A DNA stretch of 5,770 bases from Chloroflexota bacterium (GTDB lineage: Bacteria; Chloroflexota; Anaerolineae; UBA7937; B3-Chlor), in assembly GCA_030616025.1 (NCBI GenBank), contig JAUWYD010000087.1:1-5770 (forward strand), in the 5' to 3' direction. Shown piece after piece: positions 1 through 4,673 of this stretch (the first letter of the stretch is position 1; each line of letters begins with the position of its first letter). The notes below the pieces were generated by a model. It made no database searches. It worked only from the letters and a program-made list of their open reading frames with translations, and had not been told where the DNA came from. The position numbers were made by a program, and so were the translations under genes.

Positions 1-141
1 CCTTCTCCGCTTATCCCGCTCCCACTCCGCTTCCCCCTTCACCCCCCTGGCAGCCCTCTCCCCTTCCCTATCCCTGGACATCCGGCCGCTCCTCCACAGG
101 TACCAGTGTGCTCCACAACACCGACAAACCCGGTGCACTGC
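1..141. repeat. Terminal redundancy, left copy (circular junction)
   Basis: This segment is identical, base for base, to 5630-5770. The two copies sit at the extreme ends of the window in the same orientation. That is the signature of a circular molecule assembled as a linear contig, with a unit length of 5,629 bp. Reading from 5629 straight into position 1 completes an open reading frame (the 60-aa - strand gene), which supports circularity over an unrelated direct repeat. A true terminal direct repeat of a linear genome or a tandem concatemer would look the same. Confidence 0.9.
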
Positions 142-174
142 GTACCTTTGATCGCAGTAGAAGCCAGCGCGCAT
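1..174 (-). CDS. Small basic Cys-rich protein, gene 2 of - operon (crosses circular junction)
   Basis: The gene starts at ATG 174-172, runs off the left edge, and on the circle ends at TGA 5623-5621, giving 60 aa. It begins MRAGFYCDQR and carries a Cys cluster (C7, C17, C19, C20, with H14 and H23) around CRCCGAHW. The C-terminal half is highly charged, rich in Arg, Glu and Lys, and probably helical. The CxxCG-type knuckle resembles the CRNCG of the gene before it, so a zinc-binding, nucleic-acid-binding role is plausible but inferred. Its start overlaps the preceding stop by one base (TGATG), implying translational coupling. It is too short and too split by the linearisation point to be noticed in the linear sequence. 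I recognise no named family. Confidence 0.72.
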   Translation of the reverse strand, partial: MRAGFYCDQRYAVHRVCRCCGAHWYLWRSGRMSRDREGERAARGVKGEAEWERDKRRR

Positions 175-491
175 CAGGCACTGACATCTCGGGCAAAGGA
201 ATCCTTGCCAAACCAGTCGCGGATTGTCCCTACCGGCGACAATAAGACGCCCGCACTGTGATACACAGTCAATGTCGCGCACCACTGAGTGAGCGCCCTT
301 GCCGGAATCACCTTTCCGCACGGCCACTGCTCCCACTTCGCGAAACAGTTTCGACAGCTTCTCCATTTTACAAATCCTCCGCTTTCGTGCCACACATTCC
401 ACAGCACCGTTCCGCAATTTCGACAAACGAGCTCAATCCATATCTCATCCTCCCTTGCCGCCTTCGGCGGCTCTTCTTGAATCCACCGCAT
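174..491 (-). CDS. Zinc-ribbon-like protein, gene 1 of - operon
   Basis: The 105-aa product opens MRWIQEEPPKAAREDEIW. It has a CRNC motif at residues 23-26 and a second CRNC at 46-49, with 19 residues between the pairs and several Trp (31, 34, 43, 52) around them. This is the layout of a four-Cys zinc ribbon or zinc knuckle, so I infer zinc binding and probably DNA, RNA or protein contact. The last 50 residues have no recognisable motif. The ATG at 491 lies only about 10 bases from a -10-like element at 506-501, so the transcript may be leaderless or nearly so; no good SD is seen. Its stop overlaps the next start (TGATG). The last gene of the operon (4674-4949) has the same CxxC-x19-CxxC spacing, suggesting a relation. 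No specific family is recognised. Confidence 0.75.
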   Translation of the reverse strand: MRWIQEEPPKAAREDEIWIELVCRNCGTVLWNVWHESGGFVKWRSCRNCFAKWEQWPCGKVIPARALTQWCATLTVYHSAGVLLSPVGTIRDWFGKDSFARDVSA

Positions 492-505
492 CTTTCTGCT
501 ATCAT
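477..505 (+). promoter_or_regulatory. Promoter for the + operon
   Basis: A -35 TTGAAT (477-482) is followed by exactly 17 bases and then a -10 TATCAT (500-505), preceded by TGC (497-499), an extended -10. The expected start is near 512, about 100 bases before the first + gene. The -35 lies inside the 5' end of the - strand gene, so the two divergent units share this DNA. It is the best sigma70-like match seen in the window. Confidence 0.6.
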
Positions 506-509
506 AGCA
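497..509. promoter_or_regulatory. Palindrome TGCTATCATAGCA, candidate operator
   Basis: This is a perfect inverted repeat, TGCTAT-C-ATAGCA, with one central base. It contains the -10 hexamer of both divergent promoters, so a dimeric protein bound here would block both. Alternatively the symmetry simply reflects two extended -10 elements (TGC + TATNAT) sharing bases. No repressor gene is identified; one of the small - operon products could bind it (inference). Confidence 0.5.
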
Positions 510-529
510 AATGCCCTGGACGTCGAACG
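501..529 (-). promoter_or_regulatory. Promoter for the - operon (extended -10 type)
   Basis: Reading the - strand, TGC (509-507) precedes TATGAT (506-501), a good extended -10. At 17-bp spacing the -35 position reads CGTTCG (529-524), which is poor. TTCGAC (527-522) is better but only 15 bp away. The expected transcript start is near 495, just before ATG 491. It looks weaker than the + promoter unless the extended -10 carries it. Confidence 0.45.
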
Positions 530-599
530 TGGTCGTTCCGCAACCAAACTAAGTTCCGCAACCTTCCCACTCAGACCCCGGGGCACCAAAACCACACAC

Positions 600-605
600 A
601 GGAGG
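600..605 (+). promoter_or_regulatory. Shine-Dalgarno AGGAGG for the 219-aa protein
   Basis: AGGAGG lies six bases upstream of ATG 612. It is a near-ideal bacterial ribosome binding site and fixes this ATG as the start, although the same frame is open further upstream to about 258. It is the only strong SD in the + operon. Confidence 0.8.
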
Positions 606-611
606 CACCAC

Positions 612-1271
612 ATGGCAGTCATCAACCCAATCGGCGAAATCAAGTCGGGCAGCGTCGGCGCAAATACCTACTTTCGCAACAAGGGCGGCTACTGCATCCG
701 CCTCCGCACCCCCCCTGTCAATCCCAACACCGCCCGTCAGCAGGCTACCCGCGTCATACTCGGCACCATCTCCGCCGGCTGGAAAATACTCACTCAGGAC
801 CAGCGCGACGCCTGGGACGCCTACGCCGGCACCCACCCGATCCAGAACTCCCTCGGTCTCGATATCTATATCGCAGGGCAAAACTGGTACTGTCGCATAA
901 ACAGCAGACTCTCCGACGCCGGTCTCACACTCCTGACCGATCCCCCGGTCTACGGCGCTCCGGCCGGATTATCCTCCATGGTCGTCGCATACCAGGGAGA
1001 CCTCACCATCTCAGTCGCAATCACACCCTCCGTGCTCGCAAGCTACGAGTGCGTCCAAATGCTCTTCACACTGGCAAACAGTATGGGCAGCACCCCAAAT
1101 CAGAATCAATCCCGCATGGTCGCATACTCCGGAATCGCCCCCACATTCCCTCTCGTCATGACCCTACCATTCCCCGTAGTTAGCGGCCTGCAGAGCACAT
1201 TCTACGGTGCCGTCATGAACACCGACGGAATCCTGAGCGCCTTCCAGCACGACACCGCTCCCAGAGGCTAA
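612..1271 (+). CDS. Conserved phage-type protein with NPNT..QQ / W..LT..QR.AW..YA signature (putative virion or fibre-associated)
   Basis: The product is 219 aa. Seen directly: an N-terminal stretch with FRNKGGYCIRLRTPPVNPNT (21-40) and QQATR (43-47), a helical part with W57, LTQDQRDAWDAYA (60-72) and NP-type turns, then GQNWYCRINSRL (89-100). The C-terminal half (about 110-219) is rich in beta-formers and Gly/Pro, suggesting a beta-sandwich. From memory, proteins with this order of motifs occur as uncharacterised genes in phage and prophage-like regions of environmental bacteria, so I infer a virion or fibre-associated role; I cannot verify this or name a family. The start is set by AGGAGG at 600-605. 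It is the first gene of the + operon, eight bases before the next. Nothing suggests truncation. Confidence 0.82.
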   Translation: MAVINPIGEIKSGSVGANTYFRNKGGYCIRLRTPPVNPNTARQQATRVILGTISAGWKILTQDQRDAWDAYAGTHPIQNSLGLDIYIAGQNWYCRINSRLSDAGLTLLTDPPVYGAPAGLSSMVVAYQGDLTISVAITPSVLASYECVQMLFTLANSMGSTPNQNQSRMVAYSGIAPTFPLVMTLPFPVVSGLQSTFYGAVMNTDGILSAFQHDTAPRG

Positions 1272-1279
1272 TCCAGACC

Positions 1280-1753
1280 ATGGCTGACTTATGGACTCCC
1301 CCTCGAGGCTTCTTCCCTGGGACCCACACCTGGTTTCACCCAGGCAACATCGCCCGCTTCCAACCCATCCTCGTCTCCGACTCCGAATGCGACTGGGACA
1401 ACGTCACCAAGAAAATAACAAACGTCGGCACCGCCTGTGTCGGCGGCGTCGTCGGTAAGCCCGTCCACATCTGGTACGGCGATCCCCCCTCCCTGGAGGC
1501 ATGGGGATCCGTCGACGCCTGCGACGGCAGCGACTACCACTGCGGCGACGTCTCCATGGACACCCAGTCCGACTCTAAGATGTCCATCGGCACCGGCGTC
1601 GCCGCTGCCCTCGCGGACTTTTTCCGCGCAGCTCAAGGGCCAGCCCCCTACGGTTCCGCCTGCGCCATCCGCTACGGCTGGCTCTTCTCAGACGAAGAGC
1701 TTACCTGGTGGCGCCGCCTTGGCTTCGTCATGCACTGGCTCGGTCCCCCCTAA
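1280..1753 (+). CDS. Aromatic-rich tandem paralogue 1 (157 aa, unknown function)
   Basis: The protein opens MADLWTPPRGFFP, then WFHPGNIAR (18-26), a WYGDPPSLEAWG block (65-76), SIGTGVAAALADFF (102-115), and ends AIRYGWLFSD (129-138), WW (143-144), HWLGPP (152-157). It has many Trp, Phe, Gly and Pro and five Cys (37, 53, 81, 88, 128). It lacks an obvious signal peptide, membrane helix or enzyme motif, and looks like a compact beta-rich structural protein. By a residue count without gaps, it shares 69 of 157 positions (44%) with the next gene. It starts eight bases after the 219-aa gene and has only a weak upstream GAGG, so coupled translation is likely. I do not recognise the family; a capsid, spike or decoration role is inference from context only. 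Confidence 0.85.
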   Translation: MADLWTPPRGFFPGTHTWFHPGNIARFQPILVSDSECDWDNVTKKITNVGTACVGGVVGKPVHIWYGDPPSLEAWGSVDACDGSDYHCGDVSMDTQSDSKMSIGTGVAAALADFFRAAQGPAPYGSACAIRYGWLFSDEELTWWRRLGFVMHWLGPP

Positions 1754-2226
1754 TGACCACACCATGGACACCCCCTCGAGGCTTCTTCCCCAATGCCTAC
1801 TCCTGGTTTCATCCAGGCAACATCGCCCGCTACGAGCCGGTATTCCGCCGCGACTTCAACTGCGACTTCCGCTTCGGCCCCGCCCGCATCTACGCCTTCG
1901 ATCCCCCATGCGACGGCTCTGCAATAGGCCTCAACATCCACGGATGGTACGGCGATCCCATATCCTGGGAACACTGGGGCACCATAACCGGCTGCCAGGG
2001 CGACGAATACCTAGTCTCCGGCATCCCAGCCCCTGCCCAACCCGGCATCACTGCAACCATCGGTACCGGCGTTCCCGCCACAATTCATGACTTCTGGGCA
2101 GGAGCCTATTCCGATGCGGGCCTAATCCATCCAATGGCCATACGCTACGGCTGGCTCTTCTCTGACCTGGCAGTCTCATGGTGGCAACACGAAGGCGCCG
2201 CCATCCACTGGCTCGGTCCGCCCTAA
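1753..2226 (+). CDS. Aromatic-rich tandem paralogue 2 (157 aa, unknown function)
   Basis: This is the same length as its upstream neighbour and aligns with it without a gap. Shared blocks are WTPPRGFFP (5-13), WFHPGNIAR (18-26), WYGDP (65-69), IGTGV (103-107), AIRYGWLFSD (129-138), WW (143-144) and HWLGPP (152-157). Of the neighbour's Cys, 37, 53 and 81 are kept and 88 and 128 are lost. I chose the ATG at 1753 because it overlaps the previous stop (TAATG) and matches the paralogue's start. A longer reading from 1708 would add residues with no counterpart. There is no SD, so re-initiation after the upstream stop is expected. DNA identity is near complete over short patches 473 bp apart (for example 1292-1317 and 1765-1790), pointing to tandem duplication. 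Function unknown. Confidence 0.85.
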   Translation: MTTPWTPPRGFFPNAYSWFHPGNIARYEPVFRRDFNCDFRFGPARIYAFDPPCDGSAIGLNIHGWYGDPISWEHWGTITGCQGDEYLVSGIPAPAQPGITATIGTGVPATIHDFWAGAYSDAGLIHPMAIRYGWLFSDLAVSWWQHEGAAIHWLGPP

Positions 2227-2235
2227 TCCCCGACG

Positions 2236-2721
2236 ATGACTCCCCCGTTCAGAGTCCCCCCCGGCTTCTTTCCCGCTGCAAACGTCCTCATAACACCGCC
2301 AGATCTAACTCGCTTCTGTCCCGACGCCAAGTCACAAGCTAATCTCACCTGGGAAAATGACTTCAAGGCCCTATACCCCATCACCAATCCCAATCCAGAC
2401 TACATCGGTCGCAGCATCCACGTTTGGAAAACCCCCTGGTCGGCCGAGGACGGCTGGGGCACCATATCCGGACTCAGCCAGCAAAATAGCGACTGGCTCT
2501 ACACCATCCCCGCCCTCAACATCCCCTCCCAGACCCTCTACTACCGCTACACCATCGCCAGCCTCCAATCCTTCACCCTCAGCACCCTCTGGGCCCGCGT
2601 CTACAACGAAATCTGGTACGACTGCGCAGGCGCGATCCGATTCGGCAGCCTCTGGCTCGACACCCCCCTGGACAATCTCACCCACAACACCCAGGTCATG
2701 CACTTCCGCGGAATCGCCTGA
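2236..2721 (+). CDS. Divergent tandem paralogue 3 (161 aa, unknown function)
   Basis: The product begins MTPPFRVPPGFFPAANV. It keeps the skeleton of the two upstream genes: PPGFFP (8-13), a PP..TRFCP segment (21-29), IHVWKTPWSAEDGWGTISG (61-79) in place of the WYGDP..WG block, AIRFGSLWLD (133-142) in place of AIRYGWLFSD, and VMHFRGIA at the end in place of HWLGPP. It is clearly homologous but far more diverged than the first two are from each other, so it is an older duplicate or a specialised subunit. It starts nine bases after the previous stop with no SD, and closes the + operon. A strong nested stem-loop follows two bases after its stop. Function unknown; a heteromeric assembly of the three products is inference. 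Confidence 0.82.
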   Translation: MTPPFRVPPGFFPAANVLITPPDLTRFCPDAKSQANLTWENDFKALYPITNPNPDYIGRSIHVWKTPWSAEDGWGTISGLSQQNSDWLYTIPALNIPSQTLYYRYTIASLQSFTLSTLWARVYNEIWYDCAGAIRFGSLWLDTPLDNLTHNTQVMHFRGIA

Positions 2722-2722
2722 C

Positions 2723-2798
2723 CCACGTAAGTCATTGACGCCCCAGAGTTGGGTTATCCCGACCGTAGGGAGGGATGAACCAACTATGTCCTACGTGG
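2723..2798 (+). other. Nested stem-loop just after the + operon
   Basis: CCACGTA (2723-2729) pairs with TACGTGG (2792-2798). Inside it, AGTTGG (2747-2752), TT (2754-2755) and ATCCC (2756-2760) pair with GGGAT (2772-2776), AA (2778-2779) and CCAACT (2780-2785), leaving two single-G bulges and an 11-base loop. That is 20 base pairs beginning two bases after a stop codon. No U-tract follows, so it is not a standard intrinsic terminator. It may end or protect the + mRNA, or be a small RNA or regulatory element. Confidence 0.5.
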
Positions 2799-2849
2799 TT
2801 AGAGTGTTAGAACCCCCGTCAGGGTGTGAAATGTGTTAGTAAGTCAACC

Positions 2850-2888
2850 CACCTTTCCTGAATCCTTGAAAAGGATTAAGGACAGGTG
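2850..2888. terminator. 39-bp hairpin between convergent genes (candidate bidirectional terminator)
   Basis: CACCT (2850-2854), TCCT (2856-2859) and AATCCTT (2861-2867) pair with AAGGATT (2871-2877), AGGA (2879-2882) and AGGTG (2884-2888). That is 16 base pairs with two single mismatches and a 3-base loop. It contains the stop codon of the - gene (2878-2876) and lies beyond the + operon. Position and symmetry suit a terminator serving both strands, but neither side has a run of T after the stem, so the call is positional. Confidence 0.45.
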
Positions 2889-3124
2889 ACCCTGTTAGGA
2901 ACTGCCATATGCTTCGGACAAATCAGAACCCCCGGCTCTACCTGCACGAACCCGGCCCTCTCCGCATCCCTTCTGGCCCTCCAGGGCTGTCTTCTCCAGG
3001 GACCTCTGCACATGCACGGCTTTATCTCCCCATGATTCCCAGGCAAAGCAGCGCGCAAGCGCGTTCCACTATCACAACGAACCCGAAACTTCGTCACGGG
3101 CTTATTCCTCATCTCTAGGGGCAT
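2876..3124 (-). CDS. Small Cys/His protein, lone - strand gene (82 aa)
   Basis: The product opens MPLEMRNKPVTKFRVRC. It has C17, CMC (37-39), a basic Trp-containing stretch GPWRRQPWRARRDAERAGF (41-59), then CPKH (69-72) and a final C81. The pattern 'C.C ... AR.DAE.AGF ... CP.H' resembles small zinc-binding proteins common in phages, where a helix is followed by a GW-type strand and CP.C/H; this is from memory and is weak. The start at 3124 is supported by GGGAGGT (3136-3130) five bases upstream and by a TTGACA promoter further up. It is transcribed toward the + operon, and its stop lies in a large hairpin. It is separated from the other - genes by about 1.5 kb without genes, so it is probably regulated on its own. 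A replication-control role is possible but unsupported. Confidence 0.65.
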   Translation of the reverse strand: MPLEMRNKPVTKFRVRCDSGTRLRAALPGNHGEIKPCMCRGPWRRQPWRARRDAERAGFVQVEPGVLICPKHMAVPNRVTCP

Positions 3125-3129
3125 CCCCT

Positions 3130-3136
3130 ACCTCCC
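3130..3136 (-). promoter_or_regulatory. Shine-Dalgarno GGGAGGT for the 82-aa gene
   Basis: On the - strand GGGAGGT ends five bases before ATG 3124. A second in-frame ATG four codons later is too far from it to be preferred. Confidence 0.65.
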
Positions 3137-3148
3137 TTCCATCCCTGA

Positions 3149-3178
3149 CTGTTACCATACCTTGCCCTGGATTGTCAA
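3149..3178 (-). promoter_or_regulatory. Promoter for the 82-aa gene
   Basis: A perfect -35 TTGACA lies at 3178-3173 on the - strand. At 18 bp the -10 reads TAACAG (3154-3149), preceded by a TG one base upstream (extended -10 type). The -10 is only partly consensus. The predicted start near 3142 leaves a short leader holding the SD at 3136-3130. Confidence 0.5.
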
Positions 3179-3206
3179 GCTTGTTACCCCCCCTCCCCGC
3201 TCCGTG

Positions 3207-3258
3207 TTTCCCTGTCTTCAAATGCCGTCGATTTGCGGGGGCTTTGAAAACAGGGAAA
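3207..3258. repeat. Large imperfect inverted repeat (cruciform)
   Basis: TTTCCCTGT (3207-3215) and ACAGGGAAA (3250-3258) are perfect complements. After one mismatch (3216/3249), TTCAAA (3217-3222) pairs with TTTGAA (3243-3248). That gives 15 pairs in a 52-base element with a 20-base centre. A CAAAT/ATTTG pairing (3219-3223 with 3231-3235) would compete with the inner arm. It may be an origin stem-loop or a protein-binding site. Confidence 0.65.
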
Positions 3259-3340
3259 TCCTGCGCTCACCGAAAAACAAGGATCCCCGCGCCGGCGTTC
3301 TCCCCGTTTCTGGTCTCAAAAACCCGTCGGATCCGAGACC

Positions 3341-3358
3341 GGCGAACGAACGGCGAAC
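3341..3358 (+). repeat. Two GGCGAAC direct repeats, 11 bp apart
   Basis: GGCGAAC occurs at 3341-3347 and 3352-3358, one helical turn apart. They sit just before the T6 run (3362-3367) and the AT-richer tract. Two copies are too few to call iterons firmly. Confidence 0.35.
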
Positions 3359-3970
3359 AGGTTTTTTCCTGGCGGTTTAACTTAATAGAAAAGGGGGCCC
3401 TCAGTATAAAACCAACAAAAAACACTCCCCAAACAAGCGCGGGGTCTCTCTATAAAACGCTCCAATGACCCCACAATCAACAACCAAGACTCTACCCTAC
3501 CCTTACCCGATTTAGGGGGGTCACAAGCACAAAGTCGATCCAAAATCGCCACAAAGGGGTCCAGAAGGCCCGCTACCGGCAGCCCAGTGGACGCGCGCGC
3601 ACCGCGGGAAAGCATCACTCATACCGCGTATCTCCTACTCATCCACTAGTCTTTCAGCGCCTCTTTTCCCATGTTTATTTTCGCACCCCATTGATCGCGC
3701 GCGAGCCAACGTCGGATAATCAGTAGAATGACGACTTCTCTAAATCCAGCCTAGAAGCCGCCCGGGCTCGCATCAAATCCACAACGCCGACGCCGGCGCA
3801 ACAGAACAACTCCGCATAGGGATCAGGGGGCGACAGTATAGACTCAGCATCCGAATCACTCTCCAGGGGGATTGACTTGGCATCACTCTTGCTTTCCGGC
3901 TCGACGAATAATACAGGCGATTGTGAAGGTGACTCGGTAGATCCGGCAGCCGGGCAATGTGGCATTAGGT

Positions 3971-3998
3971 TTGACTCGACATCATGCGATCATTCAAT
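3971..3998 (+). promoter_or_regulatory. Possible + strand promoter before the structured region
   Basis: TTGACT (3971-3976), 16 bases, then TTCAAT (3993-3998). Both hexamers are near consensus (5/6 and 4/6). Transcription would start near 4005, just upstream of the 4019-4059 hairpin, which makes it interesting as the promoter of a structured RNA. The pairing evidence for strand is mixed, so confidence is low. Confidence 0.3.
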
Positions 3999-4018
3999 CG
4001 GGGCGATAGCAGCATCCC

Positions 4019-4059
4019 AGCACAAAGTGTGCCGCCAGGAGCGCGTCACGCTTTGTGCT
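4019..4059 (+). other. 12-bp hairpin at the left edge of the structured region
   Basis: AGCACAAAG (4019-4027) pairs perfectly with CTTTGTGCT (4051-4059). The stem continues through a T-G wobble (4028/4050) and GTG/CAC (4029-4031 with 4047-4049) to a 15-base loop. The wobble pairs only if read as + strand RNA. Confidence 0.6.
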
Positions 4060-4386
4060 TGCCCCGCCCTCGGACCGTGGTCGCGTTCGCGGGCCGCCCC
4101 CCCGCTCTCTAACGCGCCCCCGGAGTGCAGCGGATCGGAATGCTTCTGCCCGCCCTCCACCCAGGACCACCTTCCGCCGTGGCCATCGGCCACCCCGCCC
4201 GCCGCCAGCGGATCGGATGCTCAATGGCGCAAGGTGGATGTCCGCGACTCCTCCGAGCGTCGCGAACAGGGATTCCGCCCGTAGTCGGCCTTACCCCTCC
4301 CAGTTCCGCAGGCCCTCCCCCCTGCGGCACAACTTCTCGGTCTTTGGAATAGGAGCTATGCTCGCGGTTCCGGCCCCCGCGATCTT

Positions 4387-4471
4387 CCGCACCGCAGGTC
4401 GCGGCGAGGGATGCGACTGAACGATCCGCTATCGAATCCGGCCTGTTCGACAGCGGATCGCTGCGGTGCGG
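4387..4471. other. Three-way junction fold
   Basis: Stem P1 is CCGCACCGCAG (4387-4397) with CTGCGGTGCGG (4461-4471), 11 perfect pairs. P2 is GTCGC (4398-4402) with GCGAC (4413-4417). P3 is CGATCCGCT (4422-4430) with AGCGGATCG (4452-4460), continued past one mismatch by TCGAA (4432-4436) with TTCGA (4446-4450). P1 abuts P2 and P3 with no unpaired base; only four bases (4418-4421) lie between P2 and P3. That is 30 Watson-Crick pairs in 85 bases, very unlikely by chance. Confidence 0.65.
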
Positions 4472-4510
4472 CATAAGGTACGCGTCTCAATACAAGCCCC
4501 GGAGGGCTTT

Positions 4511-4567
4511 GGACGCGATGCGGGCAAACCCCCTGGGCGTCCCTGCCCAGGGGGCGGGTCGGCGTCC
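4511..4567. other. Strong hairpin with perfect 10-bp inner stem
   Basis: CCCCCTGGGC (4529-4538) pairs with GCCCAGGGGG (4545-4554) around a 6-base loop. It is framed by an outer stem GGACGC (4511-4516) with GCGTCC (4562-4567). With no T-tract on either side it is not a standard terminator. Confidence 0.6.
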
Positions 4568-4624
4568 GTGCCTCCCCTTCTAGCCGCCCGCCGTTTATGC
4601 GCCGTGCCGGCGCGAAGATGTAGT

Positions 4625-4661
4625 CCCGGCTCGTCGTGCGCTGCGCGCACTCCCGTCCGGG
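4625..4661. other. Nested hairpin next to the - operon end
   Basis: CCCGG (4625-4629) pairs with CCGGG (4657-4661) around GTGCGC (4636-4641) and GCGCAC (4645-4650), which close a 3-base loop. It lies 13 bases beyond the stop codon of the last - operon gene, so on the - strand it would be the first structure after the coding part. It could slow or end transcription, but no T-run follows. Confidence 0.45.
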
Positions 4662-4673
4662 CCTCCAAACAAT

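Larger units (their letters stand above)
3179..4004. other. Long gene-poor region, candidate replication origin
   Basis: No frame here has a convincing start, SD and protein-like composition. It holds a long cruciform (3207-3258), GGTCTC/GAGACC arms (3312-3317 and 3335-3340), two GGCGAAC direct repeats, an AT-richer tract around 3371-3480 with two TATAAAAC copies (3405-3412 and 3451-3458), a TCGCGCGCGA palindrome (3695-3704) and degenerate GACTYRGCATC-like repeats (about 3841-3985). Cruciform, repeats and an easily melted tract together fit an origin, but no DnaA box was found and no initiator gene is known in the window. Confidence 0.4.
4005..4665. ncRNA. Dense hairpin region, candidate large structured RNA (strand unresolved)
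   Basis: About 660 bases without a credible gene carry many perfect stems: 4019-4059, 4179-4193 (GTGGCC/GGCCAC), 4302-4334 (AGTT and CCGCAGG with CCTGCGG and AACT), 4362-4382 (TCGCGG/CCGCGA), a three-way junction at 4387-4471, 4494-4509 (AAGCCC/GGGCTT), 4511-4567, 4599-4613 (GCGCCG/CGGCGC) and 4625-4661. Strand hints conflict. G-U wobbles at 4028/4050, 4403/4412 and 4437/4445 favour +. A wobble at 4431/4451 and a UCCG (UNCG-type) tetraloop at 4503-4500 favour -. On the - strand it would be the tail of the six-gene operon. I recognise no RNase P, tmRNA, rRNA, tRNA or known riboswitch. It could instead be a structured single-strand origin. Confidence 0.45.

Noticed and set aside
258..611. N-terminal extension of the 219-aa gene upstream of 612
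   Set aside because: The upstream part overlaps the - strand gene and the promoter region, while AGGAGG clearly marks ATG 612.
1708..1752. 15-codon extension of the second paralogue
   Set aside because: ATG 1753 overlaps the previous stop and aligns with the paralogue's first residue.
2850..2888. Classical intrinsic terminator
   Set aside because: The stem is excellent, but no T-run follows on either strand. Kept only as a positional candidate.
3382..3618. 78-aa - strand open frame
   Set aside because: GGAG lies too far from the start, no motif is visible, and it overlaps the AT-richer tract and repeats.
3720..3965. 81-aa - strand open frame, Ser/Asp-rich
   Set aside because: It lacks an SD and has a low-complexity composition that reflects the degenerate DNA repeats beneath it. 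No domain is visible.
3877..4284. 135-aa + strand frame from TTG
   Set aside because: AGGGGG lies six bases upstream, but the product is Pro/Ser-rich without domains and runs into strong hairpins, so it looks incidental.
4422..4460. tRNA-like arm (TTCGA/TCGAA)
   Set aside because: Stem lengths and loop do not match a T arm, and no acceptor or anticodon arm can be built around it.
4055..4668. Several frames of 67-121 codons on both strands (4055-4420, 4109-4474, 4429-4668)
   Set aside because: They overlap one another across the GC-rich hairpin region. Compositions are Arg/Pro/Ala-rich, as expected of GC-rich non-coding DNA.
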